Assembly: GCF_002899895.1 (NCBI RefSeq)
Contig: NZ_PPEI02000008.1
Span: forward strand, 1-64,000
Direction: 5' to 3'
Origin: Chryseobacterium oncorhynchi
GTDB lineage: Bacteria > Bacteroidota > Bacteroidia > Flavobacteriales > Weeksellaceae
DNA length: 64,000 nucleotides
Both the position numbers and the translations under genes were made by a program. Within the stretch, counting starts at the first letter, position 1; the number at the start of each line of letters is the position of its first letter. A model generated the notes under the pieces. It was not told the DNA's origin and did not search any database. It saw nothing but the letters and a program-made list of their open reading frames with translations. This document shows positions 1-8,976 of the stretch, in pieces.

Positions 1-242
1 AGGATGGGCGTATAAGAGATGTATTTTTGTATGACCTCTTCCCTAGCCCTGATAGAAACGGTTACCCCACAGCTTGTCTTGGAGAGGCAGTGGCCCTTGG
101 TTTTGGAAAGCATTCGCGCGAGGAGTAAAAGTGGAGAGCAGGAAAAAGCTCCTTACGAGTTTTAGGATTTGAAAGTAGAAAAGTATGGGTAATGAAGAAT
201 GTGAATGTGGTGATAGGCAGTTTATCTTTTCCTATGGAAGGA
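1..242 (+). other. Left-edge region with a purine-rich flavobacterial-type intergenic element
   Basis: No convincing complete gene is present. Positions 45-165 on the plus strand read like an element I recall from flavobacterial intergenic regions: an opening block agccctgatagaaacgg (45-61), a variable middle, and a closing block gcaggaaaaagctcc (139-153). GAGC and GCTC can pair around an A-rich loop, which suggests a structured RNA or conserved non-coding element. One plus frame is open from the edge to a TAA at 126-128, so the end of a plus-strand gene cannot be excluded. Family assignment is from memory and unverified. Confidence 0.35.
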
Positions 243-602
243 TCAGAGAAAACGTTTAACCAATATTCTATAGGTAAAGTAACCGATAAGGCAGCCAATA
301 GTGTCAGCAACAATGTCCAGTGTTTCCATAGATCTTCCTAGCCCCATCTCTTCCTGTAGTATTTCGGTAAGGAATGCATATATAAGGATGATCTGAAAGA
401 AGTATGAAAATTTTATTCGAGGAAATGCGGCAATGAAAGAGAAACCTAGGGCTGCAAATATTCCTAAGTGCAAAACTTTGTCGATACCGCTGAACATGAA
501 CCAGTACTCATGGTTCTCTTCTCCTGGTTTGAGAAGCATATAAGTAAGAAATGCCCAATAAATGGGCAATATCTTACTAAATATTTTTGAAATCTTATCC
601 AA
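243..602 (-). CDS. VanZ-like family membrane protein
   Basis: Small integral membrane protein of the VanZ-like family; in other bacteria VanZ is linked to low-level teicoplanin resistance, but most members have no known role. The sequence shows several hydrophobic segments, an early YMLLKPGEE stretch and a conserved [14 protein letters not shown] helix. The open frame extends upstream to an ATG at 659, deep inside gcvH. I prefer a TTG at 602-600 (first residues [10 protein letters not shown], 119 aa), which overlaps the gcvH stop codon by 8 nt and suggests translational coupling. It is the last gene of the gcvH transcript. Confidence 0.75.
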   Translation of the reverse strand: MDKISKIFSKILPIYWAFLTYMLLKPGEENHEYWFMFSGIDKVLHLGIFAALGFSFIAAFPRIKFSYFFQIILIYAFLTEILQEEMGLGRSMETLDIVADTIGCLIGYFTYRILVKRFL

Positions 603-972
603 TGATTGCTTGGTAATCTTCTGCAGAAAGCAATTCAGAGTGATCTGCACCGTCAGCAAGTTCTAACTTGATGATCCATCCGTTTCCATAAGGATCTGTA
701 TTTAACAGTTCAGGCTGAGCTTCTAATTCTGAGTTGAATTCAATAACTTTTCCTGAAATAGGTAAGAATAAATCTGAAACAGTCTTTACTGCTTCTACAC
801 TTCCGAAAACATCTCCGCCATTAAGGTCATCATCCACTGTATCTACATCTACGTATACGATGTCTCCAAGTTCTCCCTGAGCGAAGTCTGTAATACCGAT
901 TGTAGCTACATTCCCTTCGATCTTAATCCATTCGTGATCTTTCGTGTACTTTAATTCTGATGGTGTGTTCAT
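595..972 (-). CDS. gcvH: Glycine cleavage system H protein
   Basis: Lipoyl carrier that shuttles the aminomethyl group between the P, T and L proteins of the cytoplasmic glycine cleavage system. Its 125 aa is the usual length. The lipoylation site is visible as [11 protein letters not shown] with Lys63, and the N-terminal YTKDHEW and [11 protein letters not shown] motifs are characteristic. It has its own Bacteroidota-type promoter just upstream. The other gcv genes are not adjacent, which is common in this phylum. A VanZ-like gene overlaps its stop codon. Confidence 0.97.
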   Translation of the reverse strand: MNTPSELKYTKDHEWIKIEGNVATIGITDFAQGELGDIVYVDVDTVDDDLNGGDVFGSVEAVKTVSDLFLPISGKVIEFNSELEAQPELLNTDPYGNGWIIKLELADGADHSELLSAEDYQAIIG

Positions 973-992
973 TTTTTAATTTTTATTTTGTA

Positions 993-1022
993 CAAATGTA
1001 TTCAAAATTATACTAGCTTCAA
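993..1022 (-). promoter_or_regulatory. gcvH promoter (TTG-N19-TACATTTG)
   Basis: On the minus strand TTG (1022-1020) is followed after 19 nt by TACATTTG (1000-993), a full match to the Bacteroidota -7 consensus TAnnTTTG at standard spacing, about 20 nt upstream of the gcvH ATG. Confidence 0.75.
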
Positions 1023-1036
1023 ATATTGGATATAAA

Positions 1037-1064
1037 AAAAGTCCTTCAAAACTGAAGGACTTTT
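1037..1064 (-). terminator. Intrinsic terminator of the ruvA-sprA transcript
   Basis: Perfect 12-bp arms AAAAGTCCTTCA and TGAAGGACTTTT around a 4-nt loop. On the minus strand the hairpin is followed by a run of seven T, 16 nt after the sprA stop. Confidence 0.85.
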
Positions 1065-1079
1065 AAGTTTATAGTATTT

Positions 1080-4000
1080 CTAGAATCCACCTCCGGAATC
1101 TCCGAATGTAAATGTTGCAGAAATACCTGCTCTAATCGTAGACAGCGGAAATGCTGTTGAGATTTTATACTTTGAGGTCATCTGTTCGTAGAAGACTCTC
1201 AGATTCAGGTTTTCGGAGACGTTATAGTCTGCAGAAAGTTTGATATTTAAAAGTCTTTGCCCTCCTGTGATCTGCGAATCATTCAGCAGGATATTCATAA
1301 TGGAAGTTTTACTGTCTCTTAGTGAAATATCTCCTCTAATATTAAGATCGCTTCCTTTTCCTCTGGTTCCTCTTCCTCTTATGTTAGCTGTTCCCAGTCT
1401 GAAGTTTCGGACAATGTATCCTAATCTTACTACATATTCTGAGTTGGAATCTTCTGTTAGTGTATGGTTCACCAGCCCCAGTACCATCATTCTATTTTTG
1501 TTGTACTGTAATCCGAACTGCATATTGTTTCTCATGGTAACATCTACTCCGATAAGAGGTGAAAAAGATTCTACGTATCCAACCTGAGCAAAAGTGTAAG
1601 GGTTTATTTTATCTCCCTCGCTCTTCGTTCCTGCATCGTCTATTACCTGGTAATAACCATTCGGGTTTCCGTGGTAATCTATATTACTTTGAATTCCTGT
1701 TGCGGTGTAAGTTGCTGTATACCCATGCAAGATATCAAACTTTGTAAACTGCCCACTGATTATTGGAATATTTTTTAATCCGGAATAAGTAATTCTCCAG
1801 TTTGGTAATGGCATTCCTGATTTTTTAGGATTACCCATTGGTGTAATGGATTTTCCTTCAAGGGCTGCTCTAAACGCAGGAATCAACACGTAGGCATTGG
1901 CTATACTGTAATGTTTAGCAAATCCGTTGTTATCTATTTCTGCATTTGGACCTCCTAATTGTAGTGACATTGATTTTGCATTCTCTCTGATTGCTTGATA
2001 AACTGCCTGCCCATCCTTAAATGATGAACTAAGGAGTATCGCAGAGTTGGAATAGGTTACCATATCTGTAGCGAATGTAAAACCAGTATCCGGAACTCCT
2101 CCATTGGTATAGTTAAATCCTGTATGTGAGAAGTTGCTGTTAAAGTTATGCAACACGTTAAGATCAATTCTGAAGTCATTCATTGGCATCATCTGTAGAT
2201 TGGCCCTCAATTCCTTGGTTGACATTCTTACATATGGATCCGTCATAAAATTAGAGCCACTCACCCAACCATTTTCCATTACTGTTCTTCTGATGTCTGC
2301 CTGAGATCCTAATAGGAATCCGATGGTAGGTCCTCCTAATGTCTGGCCAGAACCATACCAGTTTGGAGCGGATAATAATCCCGGAAGTACAGTCCCATTA
2401 TTTTCAGTGTAGCTCACATCCAACTGTTTGAATGAAGTCAGGAAGAATGCTGCACTTTGAAGTACAGTAAGCTTATTTTTAAATTTATAGCTCTTATATC
2501 TGTATCTGTTCTTTTCCCATTGCTTCGTATACACATTGTTCAAGGAATCCATTTCCTGCTTACGCTTCTGAAGTTTGGTATTAATATTTTTAAAATAGTT
2601 AAACTGTCCAAAGAACTTAGGGATATCTGCTGTTGCTGTTGCCTGAATAACATTGGTATTCTGACCTATAGATCCTAAGCTTCCTTCAGGACTTGCAAGG
2701 AGTGCTGTAGATCTAGCATTCCAGTTATAAGTAAATCCATAGCCAATTTCCGCATCAATGAAATCCAAATAAGGAAGATACTGGAACGGCAGCTTATAAT
2801 TCAGCTGTGCTCTATGGTTGTACAATACCGGTCTACCCGATCTGAATACATTTCCGAAAATAGATTTGTTATCCATCATATTAACATCCATGTTATCATT
2901 AAGCGTTCTGGTTGAAGAGTTAATTTCAAGCTTTAATGATTTTGTAAAGTTGAATCCTAACCCATACTGCCATCCGAAGTAGAAGTTTCTGTTTCTGATG
3001 GCCTCCATATCACCGCCGGCATTTCCACCTAAAATAGCTTCAATATTTCTGAACTCAAGTTCATTGTAATTTCTGTCAATTTCAGTTCTGAAAGATAGTC
3101 TTGTCGGGATAGGATTGATATTAAATTCTTTCACCCATTTTAGATACTTCGTTGATTTCGCAGTATCACTAATCATTTTATTGAAAGGCTTCAAAACCCA
3201 TGGTTTGAAAGTGTAGTTATAATCAATATACCCTCTCAAATACTGTCTGTAGTTTCTCTTGGTATAGATATCTCTGAAATAATCATCGTTATACACCGCA
3301 GTTACCGAAACGTTTTCAATATCGTAGAACTTAGGTTTTTTATTCTGATTTACTCTTTCTTTACGCATATTCACCACTCCGATACTTCTTTGTTGTGTAT
3401 ATGTTCTTGCTACTTTTTTCAGTTGCTCTCTGTTTGGAGCCTTACTAAATTCAACATCGGTATCCAAAGGATTGTACTTAGGATCTTCAATGGTTTGTGA
3501 ATAGGAATAATTTAAAGGAATCTTTATTCCTGTTTTTTCCGGAAGTAACTTATCTACATTAACTGCAGTATTAATACTAAATGCTGATTGGGTAGACTGA
3601 TTTCTTTCTGCTGGTTTTGAATCAATATTTCCAAATCCAACTGAGGTATAGGATGCATTGGTATTAACGGTAGCAAAATCTCCAAGGTTGAAGTTTAAGC
3701 TTGCATTTCCAGCATATCCGCCATCATTTTCAATTTCAGAAAGACGAATTTCATTTACCCAAAGAATTCTATCTATTGGTGTACCTGCCTCACCTCTAGC
3801 TACTCCATTCTTAATACCAATCATAATGGTTGTTACATTCCCTAAACTTGGACGTCCCTTAATATAGATTCTTTTAAAGTTATCACCTTCTGCAAAAGTA
3901 GGATCAAGGAATCTTTCTGTAATTCTATTAGAATATAGTTTATCTCTTCTGATCTTGGCATCCACAAAATTCTGGATATCAAGGTTCACTTCGTTTTCAA

Positions 4001-7000
4001 ATGGCCAAATTTCCATTGGAGCTGTTGAAGTAGTTGATGTTAATTTCAAAGATGCTTCATATTCATAATAGTTATCTGTAGCATCATTTCCAAAACGAAT
4101 GAAGAACTTGGTTCTTTTATCCATTTGCCCAACATTTACATCTCGGTTTGCAGGATCATGAGCATGTACAAAAAGTTTAAGCTTTTTATATCTTCTCATA
4201 TCCAGGGTAGTATTTTTAAATACACCTTTTGCCTTACCTACAGCAAGAGCATTAGCTTTCATATATAATGAAGCTTCGTTCTGTCTCTGTGCTCCTGCAT
4301 TTCCACTCAACACCTGTCTGTCTATTCCCGGAGGCAATACGTATGGAGGTTGATTAAATGCATTTTCTTCTATATTTACACTTCCCACTTCTAGTTTTCC
4401 AATCTCAGTATCATCTGCTGCCCCCTCATCCGGAGATGGCTCTAATTCTGCGTTTGAAAAAGTAGCAAGGTTTTTAGGATATTTTCTCCAGTCTGATCTT
4501 ACAAGATCCATCGTACCGAATCTCAGGGTTGAAGTATTCTCAAATCCTGCTAACATTAGCCTTGCAAATCTTACATTGTTAAGTACAGTTGGGTTATGAG
4601 AACCTTCCACTGGATCGTACTGAGAAACGGGTATTCTGAACAAGTACCATTTTACATCGGCAGACTGTCCGTTCTGGAAAGCTCCTTTTACTGTTTTTAC
4701 ATCAACAATATTATTAACTCCTAATGCTAAATTTGGTTGATCAAGCTTCACTTCATACTGGTTGTAGTTTTCAATTTGATCCAGATTATAATCTCTGTTG
4801 ATATCTTCTGCATCCGGAGTCTGTGAAGAAACATTTAAAGAGTTTGCTTCTGAGTTTCCGTCCGGGTTTCTGAAATACTTGTATCGTTGAACAAGTGAAG
4901 CTGCCTGACTGCCTGTAAATTTATCGGACAGGTAAAATACAAAGTCATCCACCGCAGGGTCAACAATATTTGTTACCGGGTTTACGAATGTATTTCCGAA
5001 TCTCATGGCTTCCTGGTCTGAACTTAAACCATCATACCCAACGTCCTGTGATTTTCTGCCCTCTCCTTCAGTAGAGAACGCATATAAAATAGGTGGTTGT
5101 TTTGGTTGTACTCCCCAAGTTGAAGTGGTTGTAGATGGAGATGATCCTGGTGCAGGAAGACCATTTTCATATAACATTTTTCCATCCTTAAGAATATCTT
5201 CAGATACATTTCCTAAGTGTAGTAAAAGTCTTGCATTGGTTCCTAATTTATTACCATCTGCATAAGGGTCCATCATCCAGAATTCTACATACTCAATGTT
5301 TGAGCTTACAAAGTTAGGAACACTGATAGGTCTCATAATACCTGCCCATCTGCTGGTTGCCTGTTCCGTTCCCGGATTTACGTTATAAGGTCCTTTTTCA
5401 CCTGGGAAATAGGATATATCGAATGTATTTGTATAGGTTTGCTCTCCTGCTACAAAATCTCTGTTATTATAAATTTCAGAGTACTGAACTCTTCTTGAAG
5501 CGTGGTTGGATACTGACTGTGGAGTAATTCCTGTTGGAGCCTTACCTCCCACTCCCCAGAATCTTGGGTCAATGTTATACCATGATAACAATCCTCTTCC
5601 ATAACCGCTCGTTAGCTCGTCACTAGCTGGCGGTATATTGAACGGTGGTAATGTGTTTTTTTCAGGTCTTGAAGCTAAGCTCCATGCTGCAGGTTCTTTT
5701 AAAGAGATCTTAGAAGTTGTCTGCTCAAAGTCATCAATGTAAGATTGATTATTGGTAGCTTTATTCAATCCCGGAATAAGGTATGCCCCCTCCATCTTAA
5801 AGTTGATGTTGGATGGAGCTTCAGTTTTCACTAATGGTAGTTTATCTGTAAACCTGGTTAGGAAAGGAGCCTGATTGTTGTACATCAAGTTGATCCCTGC
5901 CATGGTGTTATTAACGGCTTCCTGCCCAAAATTTACTTTCTGGGTAAGCGGAGATTCTGAATAGTTGATTACTGTCCCTCCTAAAATAAAGTTCTCATTA
6001 AATCTTCTTTCTAAGTTTAATCCCAAGAATCTTTTTCTCTGGGTATTAAAGGTCAATTGATTTTCTAGTGAGATATTGATAGCCTGTCCGGACTGTTTTA
6101 CATTTTCATTAATGATCGTCACCGTTCCCAGCATATAGTCTACGGTATAGTCAACTCCTTCAGAAAGCTGTACTCCATTTGCAGAAACCTTTACAGATCC
6201 CTGTGGAACGTTTACAGCACCTAGGGAAATCCCTTGTCCCTGAACTCCTTTATAACGACCTTCTATGGTATACCATTGAGGAATGGTAGTTTGGTTTGCC
6301 GGTTGTTTTATTTTATCATATAAATCATGGAAAACATACTTTGGATCATTCCCTACCAAACTCTGCATATAGTCCCCAAAAGGCTGTACCTTGGTAAAGA
6401 TGATTCGTCCATTTTCAGGCCTGACTGTAACCCCATTGACAAAGTCAAAGATACCGTCTCCTTTTGTTCCGTCTTTATTATTCTGAATATCCCCGTTCAT
6501 GTTAAGACGGTCCCAATTCAATAGCTTTAATAAGTTCTGATCTTTAACAGCTGGAACATCCGGAAGATAATTTACCTTACCTCCGGTCTTCTGATCTCTA
6601 TAATATACGTTAAGAATAAATCCGTCCGGAGATACCTGACCTGCATCTAAAGAATAAATATTCTTCATCATTAGCTTCCACATTGGAGAAGCCGGGTCTA
6701 CACTGTTATTTACTCTTAGTACTTTAGTGATCAAAACAGGACTTTCTTCAGAGAATTCCCCTACTTTGTATACTTTACTGCTTCCATTTACTGTATATGA
6801 ATAAGAAACAGCCAAAAGCTGCTGATCATTTAGTTTTTGATTTAATGAAAGATATCCTAGCTGTGGTTGAAATATATATTCGTTAGAGTTTAGTTTTCTA
6901 GCTTTGGTATTAAAGATATAGTGTTCACCATTTCTATAGGGTTCTGTACTTCCCGGAAAAGTCTTTCCCTGAAAAACAGCATCATAATTTTTACCTGCTT

Positions 7001-8177
7001 CTCTGGTTCCTGCTGTGGTTGAAACTTCATTATACAAATCATTTAGAGAGTTGTCCGGTAGTGTTCCGCCTCCTTCTCCCAGGTCCCTGATCCCGATAAT
7101 ACTCTTTTGGTATGCCAAATTACTATTCCCTTGATCCAATACCCAAACTTCTAGTCTGGTAATATTGATGGTGGAATTGATCTGTGGATAATTAAGTAAG
7201 GAATTATCATATTTATCCAAAAAGTAATGTCCTAAAAAGTAGTGCTGGTTCTCTTCATAATCATTGGCGTTTACTTTAAAGTTGTTCATTACACCACCGC
7301 CCTGTACTACAATATTTCTGGCTTCACCCTGCTGCTGAGAAAGAACAACTGTTCCAAAGGTTTTACCCAATTGGAATTCTGTCTTTACCCCAAACAATGA
7401 TTGTGAACCACGGATCAAACTTGTTGAAAGCGGCATATTTACGTTACCAAATTCAACTCTTTTGATAATTTTATCTTCTCCTCCTTCGTTAGGTTTATCT
7501 ACATTCCCAAGACCTTTACTCTGAAGATCTTTCCAGCTTCCTTTTGCCTGCCAAACGAGGTTCATTCTGTTTTCAAACGCGAAACCACTCTGGGTATCAT
7601 AATTGGCTTTCAACTGAAGGTTCTCTCCCACTTTACCCAATAATCCCAGCTGAATTCTCTGATCTATATCAAAAGTAAAGCTGGTCCTATTCTGTGGAAG
7701 GATCAGCGGGTTATCTATTTTCTGGTAAAGTCCTGCGAAATCAATGGATGCATATCCCGAAGGAATAATCTCAATTTTGTTTCCTCCAAATATGGTTTCA
7801 AACAATTTGTTGTTGATCATTAGAGATGGGATGAGCCCTTTCTTTCTGGCATCAGATTTGTCTTTTCTGAAAAGGAGATTATATTTTTCCGATTTTTCCT
7901 TATAGTATGCCTTGGTCTGGGTAGCGAGCATATATTCTTTATACTCTTCCGGAGACATGGCAGTAGGAGGACCGGTAATCGTATTCCCAATTTTAGGATA
8001 TACATAGTACATCCCGGTTTTTATATCGTAATAGGCTTCATACCTTGTAGGGTCTGCCACTTCATATTGTTTTCTTATGATCGCTGTATCTTTTACCTGC
8101 TGTGCAAAGGCACTGACAGACATAAACAGGAACGATAGGAACAAAAATATGTTAAGATGCTTATTATTCGCCACCAA
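1080..8177 (-). CDS. sprA: Type IX secretion system outer-membrane translocon SprA
   Basis: Giant outer-membrane beta-barrel (2365 aa, typical for SprA/Sov) that forms the T9SS translocon exporting cargo with C-terminal sorting domains, including gliding adhesins. A signal peptide is visible (NIFLFLSFLFMSVSAFAQ), followed by long beta-rich sequence with aromatic-ending strands, and the C-terminus ends in a barrel strand (ISATFTFGDSGGGF). No ATG is available at the N-terminus: translation should start at TTG 8177 or GTG 8174, only 3 nt after the ruvA stop, so the two genes are probably coupled. T9SS cargo genes are present at 36.3, 42.4 and 50.6 kb. Confidence 0.95.
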   Translation of the reverse strand: MVANNKHLNIFLFLSFLFMSVSAFAQQVKDTAIIRKQYEVADPTRYEAYYDIKTGMYYVYPKIGNTITGPPTAMSPEEYKEYMLATQTKAYYKEKSEKYNLLFRKDKSDARKKGLIPSLMINNKLFETIFGGNKIEIIPSGYASIDFAGLYQKIDNPLILPQNRTSFTFDIDQRIQLGLLGKVGENLQLKANYDTQSGFAFENRMNLVWQAKGSWKDLQSKGLGNVDKPNEGGEDKIIKRVEFGNVNMPLSTSLIRGSQSLFGVKTEFQLGKTFGTVVLSQQQGEARNIVVQGGGVMNNFKVNANDYEENQHYFLGHYFLDKYDNSLLNYPQINSTINITRLEVWVLDQGNSNLAYQKSIIGIRDLGEGGGTLPDNSLNDLYNEVSTTAGTREAGKNYDAVFQGKTFPGSTEPYRNGEHYIFNTKARKLNSNEYIFQPQLGYLSLNQKLNDQQLLAVSYSYTVNGSSKVYKVGEFSEESPVLITKVLRVNNSVDPASPMWKLMMKNIYSLDAGQVSPDGFILNVYYRDQKTGGKVNYLPDVPAVKDQNLLKLLNWDRLNMNGDIQNNKDGTKGDGIFDFVNGVTVRPENGRIIFTKVQPFGDYMQSLVGNDPKYVFHDLYDKIKQPANQTTIPQWYTIEGRYKGVQGQGISLGAVNVPQGSVKVSANGVQLSEGVDYTVDYMLGTVTIINENVKQSGQAINISLENQLTFNTQRKRFLGLNLERRFNENFILGGTVINYSESPLTQKVNFGQEAVNNTMAGINLMYNNQAPFLTRFTDKLPLVKTEAPSNINFKMEGAYLIPGLNKATNNQSYIDDFEQTTSKISLKEPAAWSLASRPEKNTLPPFNIPPASDELTSGYGRGLLSWYNIDPRFWGVGGKAPTGITPQSVSNHASRRVQYSEIYNNRDFVAGEQTYTNTFDISYFPGEKGPYNVNPGTEQATSRWAGIMRPISVPNFVSSNIEYVEFWMMDPYADGNKLGTNARLLLHLGNVSEDILKDGKMLYENGLPAPGSSPSTTTSTWGVQPKQPPILYAFSTEGEGRKSQDVGYDGLSSDQEAMRFGNTFVNPVTNIVDPAVDDFVFYLSDKFTGSQAASLVQRYKYFRNPDGNSEANSLNVSSQTPDAEDINRDYNLDQIENYNQYEVKLDQPNLALGVNNIVDVKTVKGAFQNGQSADVKWYLFRIPVSQYDPVEGSHNPTVLNNVRFARLMLAGFENTSTLRFGTMDLVRSDWRKYPKNLATFSNAELEPSPDEGAADDTEIGKLEVGSVNIEENAFNQPPYVLPPGIDRQVLSGNAGAQRQNEASLYMKANALAVGKAKGVFKNTTLDMRRYKKLKLFVHAHDPANRDVNVGQMDKRTKFFIRFGNDATDNYYEYEASLKLTSTTSTAPMEIWPFENEVNLDIQNFVDAKIRRDKLYSNRITERFLDPTFAEGDNFKRIYIKGRPSLGNVTTIMIGIKNGVARGEAGTPIDRILWVNEIRLSEIENDGGYAGNASLNFNLGDFATVNTNASYTSVGFGNIDSKPAERNQSTQSAFSINTAVNVDKLLPEKTGIKIPLNYSYSQTIEDPKYNPLDTDVEFSKAPNREQLKKVARTYTQQRSIGVVNMRKERVNQNKKPKFYDIENVSVTAVYNDDYFRDIYTKRNYRQYLRGYIDYNYTFKPWVLKPFNKMISDTAKSTKYLKWVKEFNINPIPTRLSFRTEIDRNYNELEFRNIEAILGGNAGGDMEAIRNRNFYFGWQYGLGFNFTKSLKLEINSSTRTLNDNMDVNMMDNKSIFGNVFRSGRPVLYNHRAQLNYKLPFQYLPYLDFIDAEIGYGFTYNWNARSTALLASPEGSLGSIGQNTNVIQATATADIPKFFGQFNYFKNINTKLQKRKQEMDSLNNVYTKQWEKNRYRYKSYKFKNKLTVLQSAAFFLTSFKQLDVSYTENNGTVLPGLLSAPNWYGSGQTLGGPTIGFLLGSQADIRRTVMENGWVSGSNFMTDPYVRMSTKELRANLQMMPMNDFRIDLNVLHNFNSNFSHTGFNYTNGGVPDTGFTFATDMVTYSNSAILLSSSFKDGQAVYQAIRENAKSMSLQLGGPNAEIDNNGFAKHYSIANAYVLIPAFRAALEGKSITPMGNPKKSGMPLPNWRITYSGLKNIPIISGQFTKFDILHGYTATYTATGIQSNIDYHGNPNGYYQVIDDAGTKSEGDKINPYTFAQVGYVESFSPLIGVDVTMRNNMQFGLQYNKNRMMVLGLVNHTLTEDSNSEYVVRLGYIVRNFRLGTANIRGRGTRGKGSDLNIRGDISLRDSKTSIMNILLNDSQITGGQRLLNIKLSADYNVSENLNLRVFYEQMTSKYKISTAFPLSTIRAGISATFTFGDSGGGF

Positions 8178-8180
8178 ATG

Positions 8181-8765
8181 TTAAATGTTTTTTAAAATTT
8201 GTTTAACCAATTCTTCAACCGAGATACTTGGATTTTGTTTTAAAATCTTATCCGCTATCTTTTCACTCGTTCGTTTAGGAATTCCTAAAACTTCTAATGC
8301 AGATAACGATTCTTCCTTAACTTTATTATCTACCAACAATGAAATATTATCTACCGGACCACTGAATTTCTGTACTTTATCTTTAAGATCTACAATAATT
8401 CTTTCTGCTGTTTTTGCTCCAATTCCTTTGGCTTTCTGAATCAGTGTACCATTACCGGAAAGGATAGCCGAAGCAATCTCATCCAGACTTAGGGTGGACA
8501 GCAAAATGAGCGCAGAAACAGCTCCTACTCCATTAACGCTTATTAACAGATTGAACATTTCTTTTTCTGAACGAGTGTTAAAACCGAACAGAAGATGAGC
8601 ATCTTCACGGATAATTTGTTGAGTGAATAAAAAAGTTTGTTGATTTAAAGCTAGTGTTTGTGAGGTCATCAGACTGATACCTACATAGTAACCAACTCCT
8701 TGTACATTGATTACTGCGTAGGTAGGTGTCAATTCCTGAACGGTGCCTTGTAAAGAAAATATCAT
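8181..8765 (-). CDS. ruvA: Holliday junction branch migration protein RuvA
   Basis: Binds four-way DNA junctions and loads the RuvB helicase. The 194-aa length fits. The N-terminal OB-fold starts MIFSLQGTVQELTPTY, the helix-hairpin-helix region shows LLISVNGVGAVSALILLS and AKGIGAKTAERIIVDLKDK, and the C-terminal domain III (ALEVLGIPKRTSEKIADKIL) that contacts RuvB is present. It is the first gene of the ruvA-sprA unit, an arrangement I recall from other flavobacteria, and a -7 promoter box lies 20 nt upstream of the ATG. Confidence 0.96.
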   Translation of the reverse strand: MIFSLQGTVQELTPTYAVINVQGVGYYVGISLMTSQTLALNQQTFLFTQQIIREDAHLLFGFNTRSEKEMFNLLISVNGVGAVSALILLSTLSLDEIASAILSGNGTLIQKAKGIGAKTAERIIVDLKDKVQKFSGPVDNISLLVDNKVKEESLSALEVLGIPKRTSEKIADKILKQNPSISVEELVKQILKNI

Positions 8766-8784
8766 TATTAATTTTTAAAACTCC

Positions 8785-8792
8785 CAAATATA
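8785..8792 (-). promoter_or_regulatory. ruvA-sprA promoter -7 box TATATTTG
   Basis: Exact TAnnTTTG match on the minus strand, 20 nt upstream of the ruvA start codon. No clear TTG -33 box is seen at the expected distance. Confidence 0.55.
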
Positions 8793-8882
8793 GTAATTTA
8801 AACTAATTAATATTTTCATTTCACGCGCGAATGGTTTTTAACTTAAATTTTAAATATAAATTCAAAGAATTAACAGAAAAGC

Positions 8883-8910
8883 AAAAGACTCCAAAAATTT
8901 GGAGTCTTTT
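8883..8910 (-). terminator. Intrinsic terminator after maeB
   Basis: Near-perfect inverted repeat AAAAGACTCCAAA / TTTGGAGTCTTTT (8883-8895 and 8898-8910), 66 nt downstream of the maeB stop on the minus strand; the T-rich side is usable in both directions. Confidence 0.75.
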
Positions 8911-8976
8911 GTTATATATTCATTAATGCAAGCGTATCTTACAAGCATCAATAATCTACTGATATTCAGTAATTAA

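Noticed and set aside
62-313. 83-codon frame on the minus strand at the left edge
   Set aside because: It overlaps the VanZ-like gene and the purine-rich element and has no recognisable protein features.
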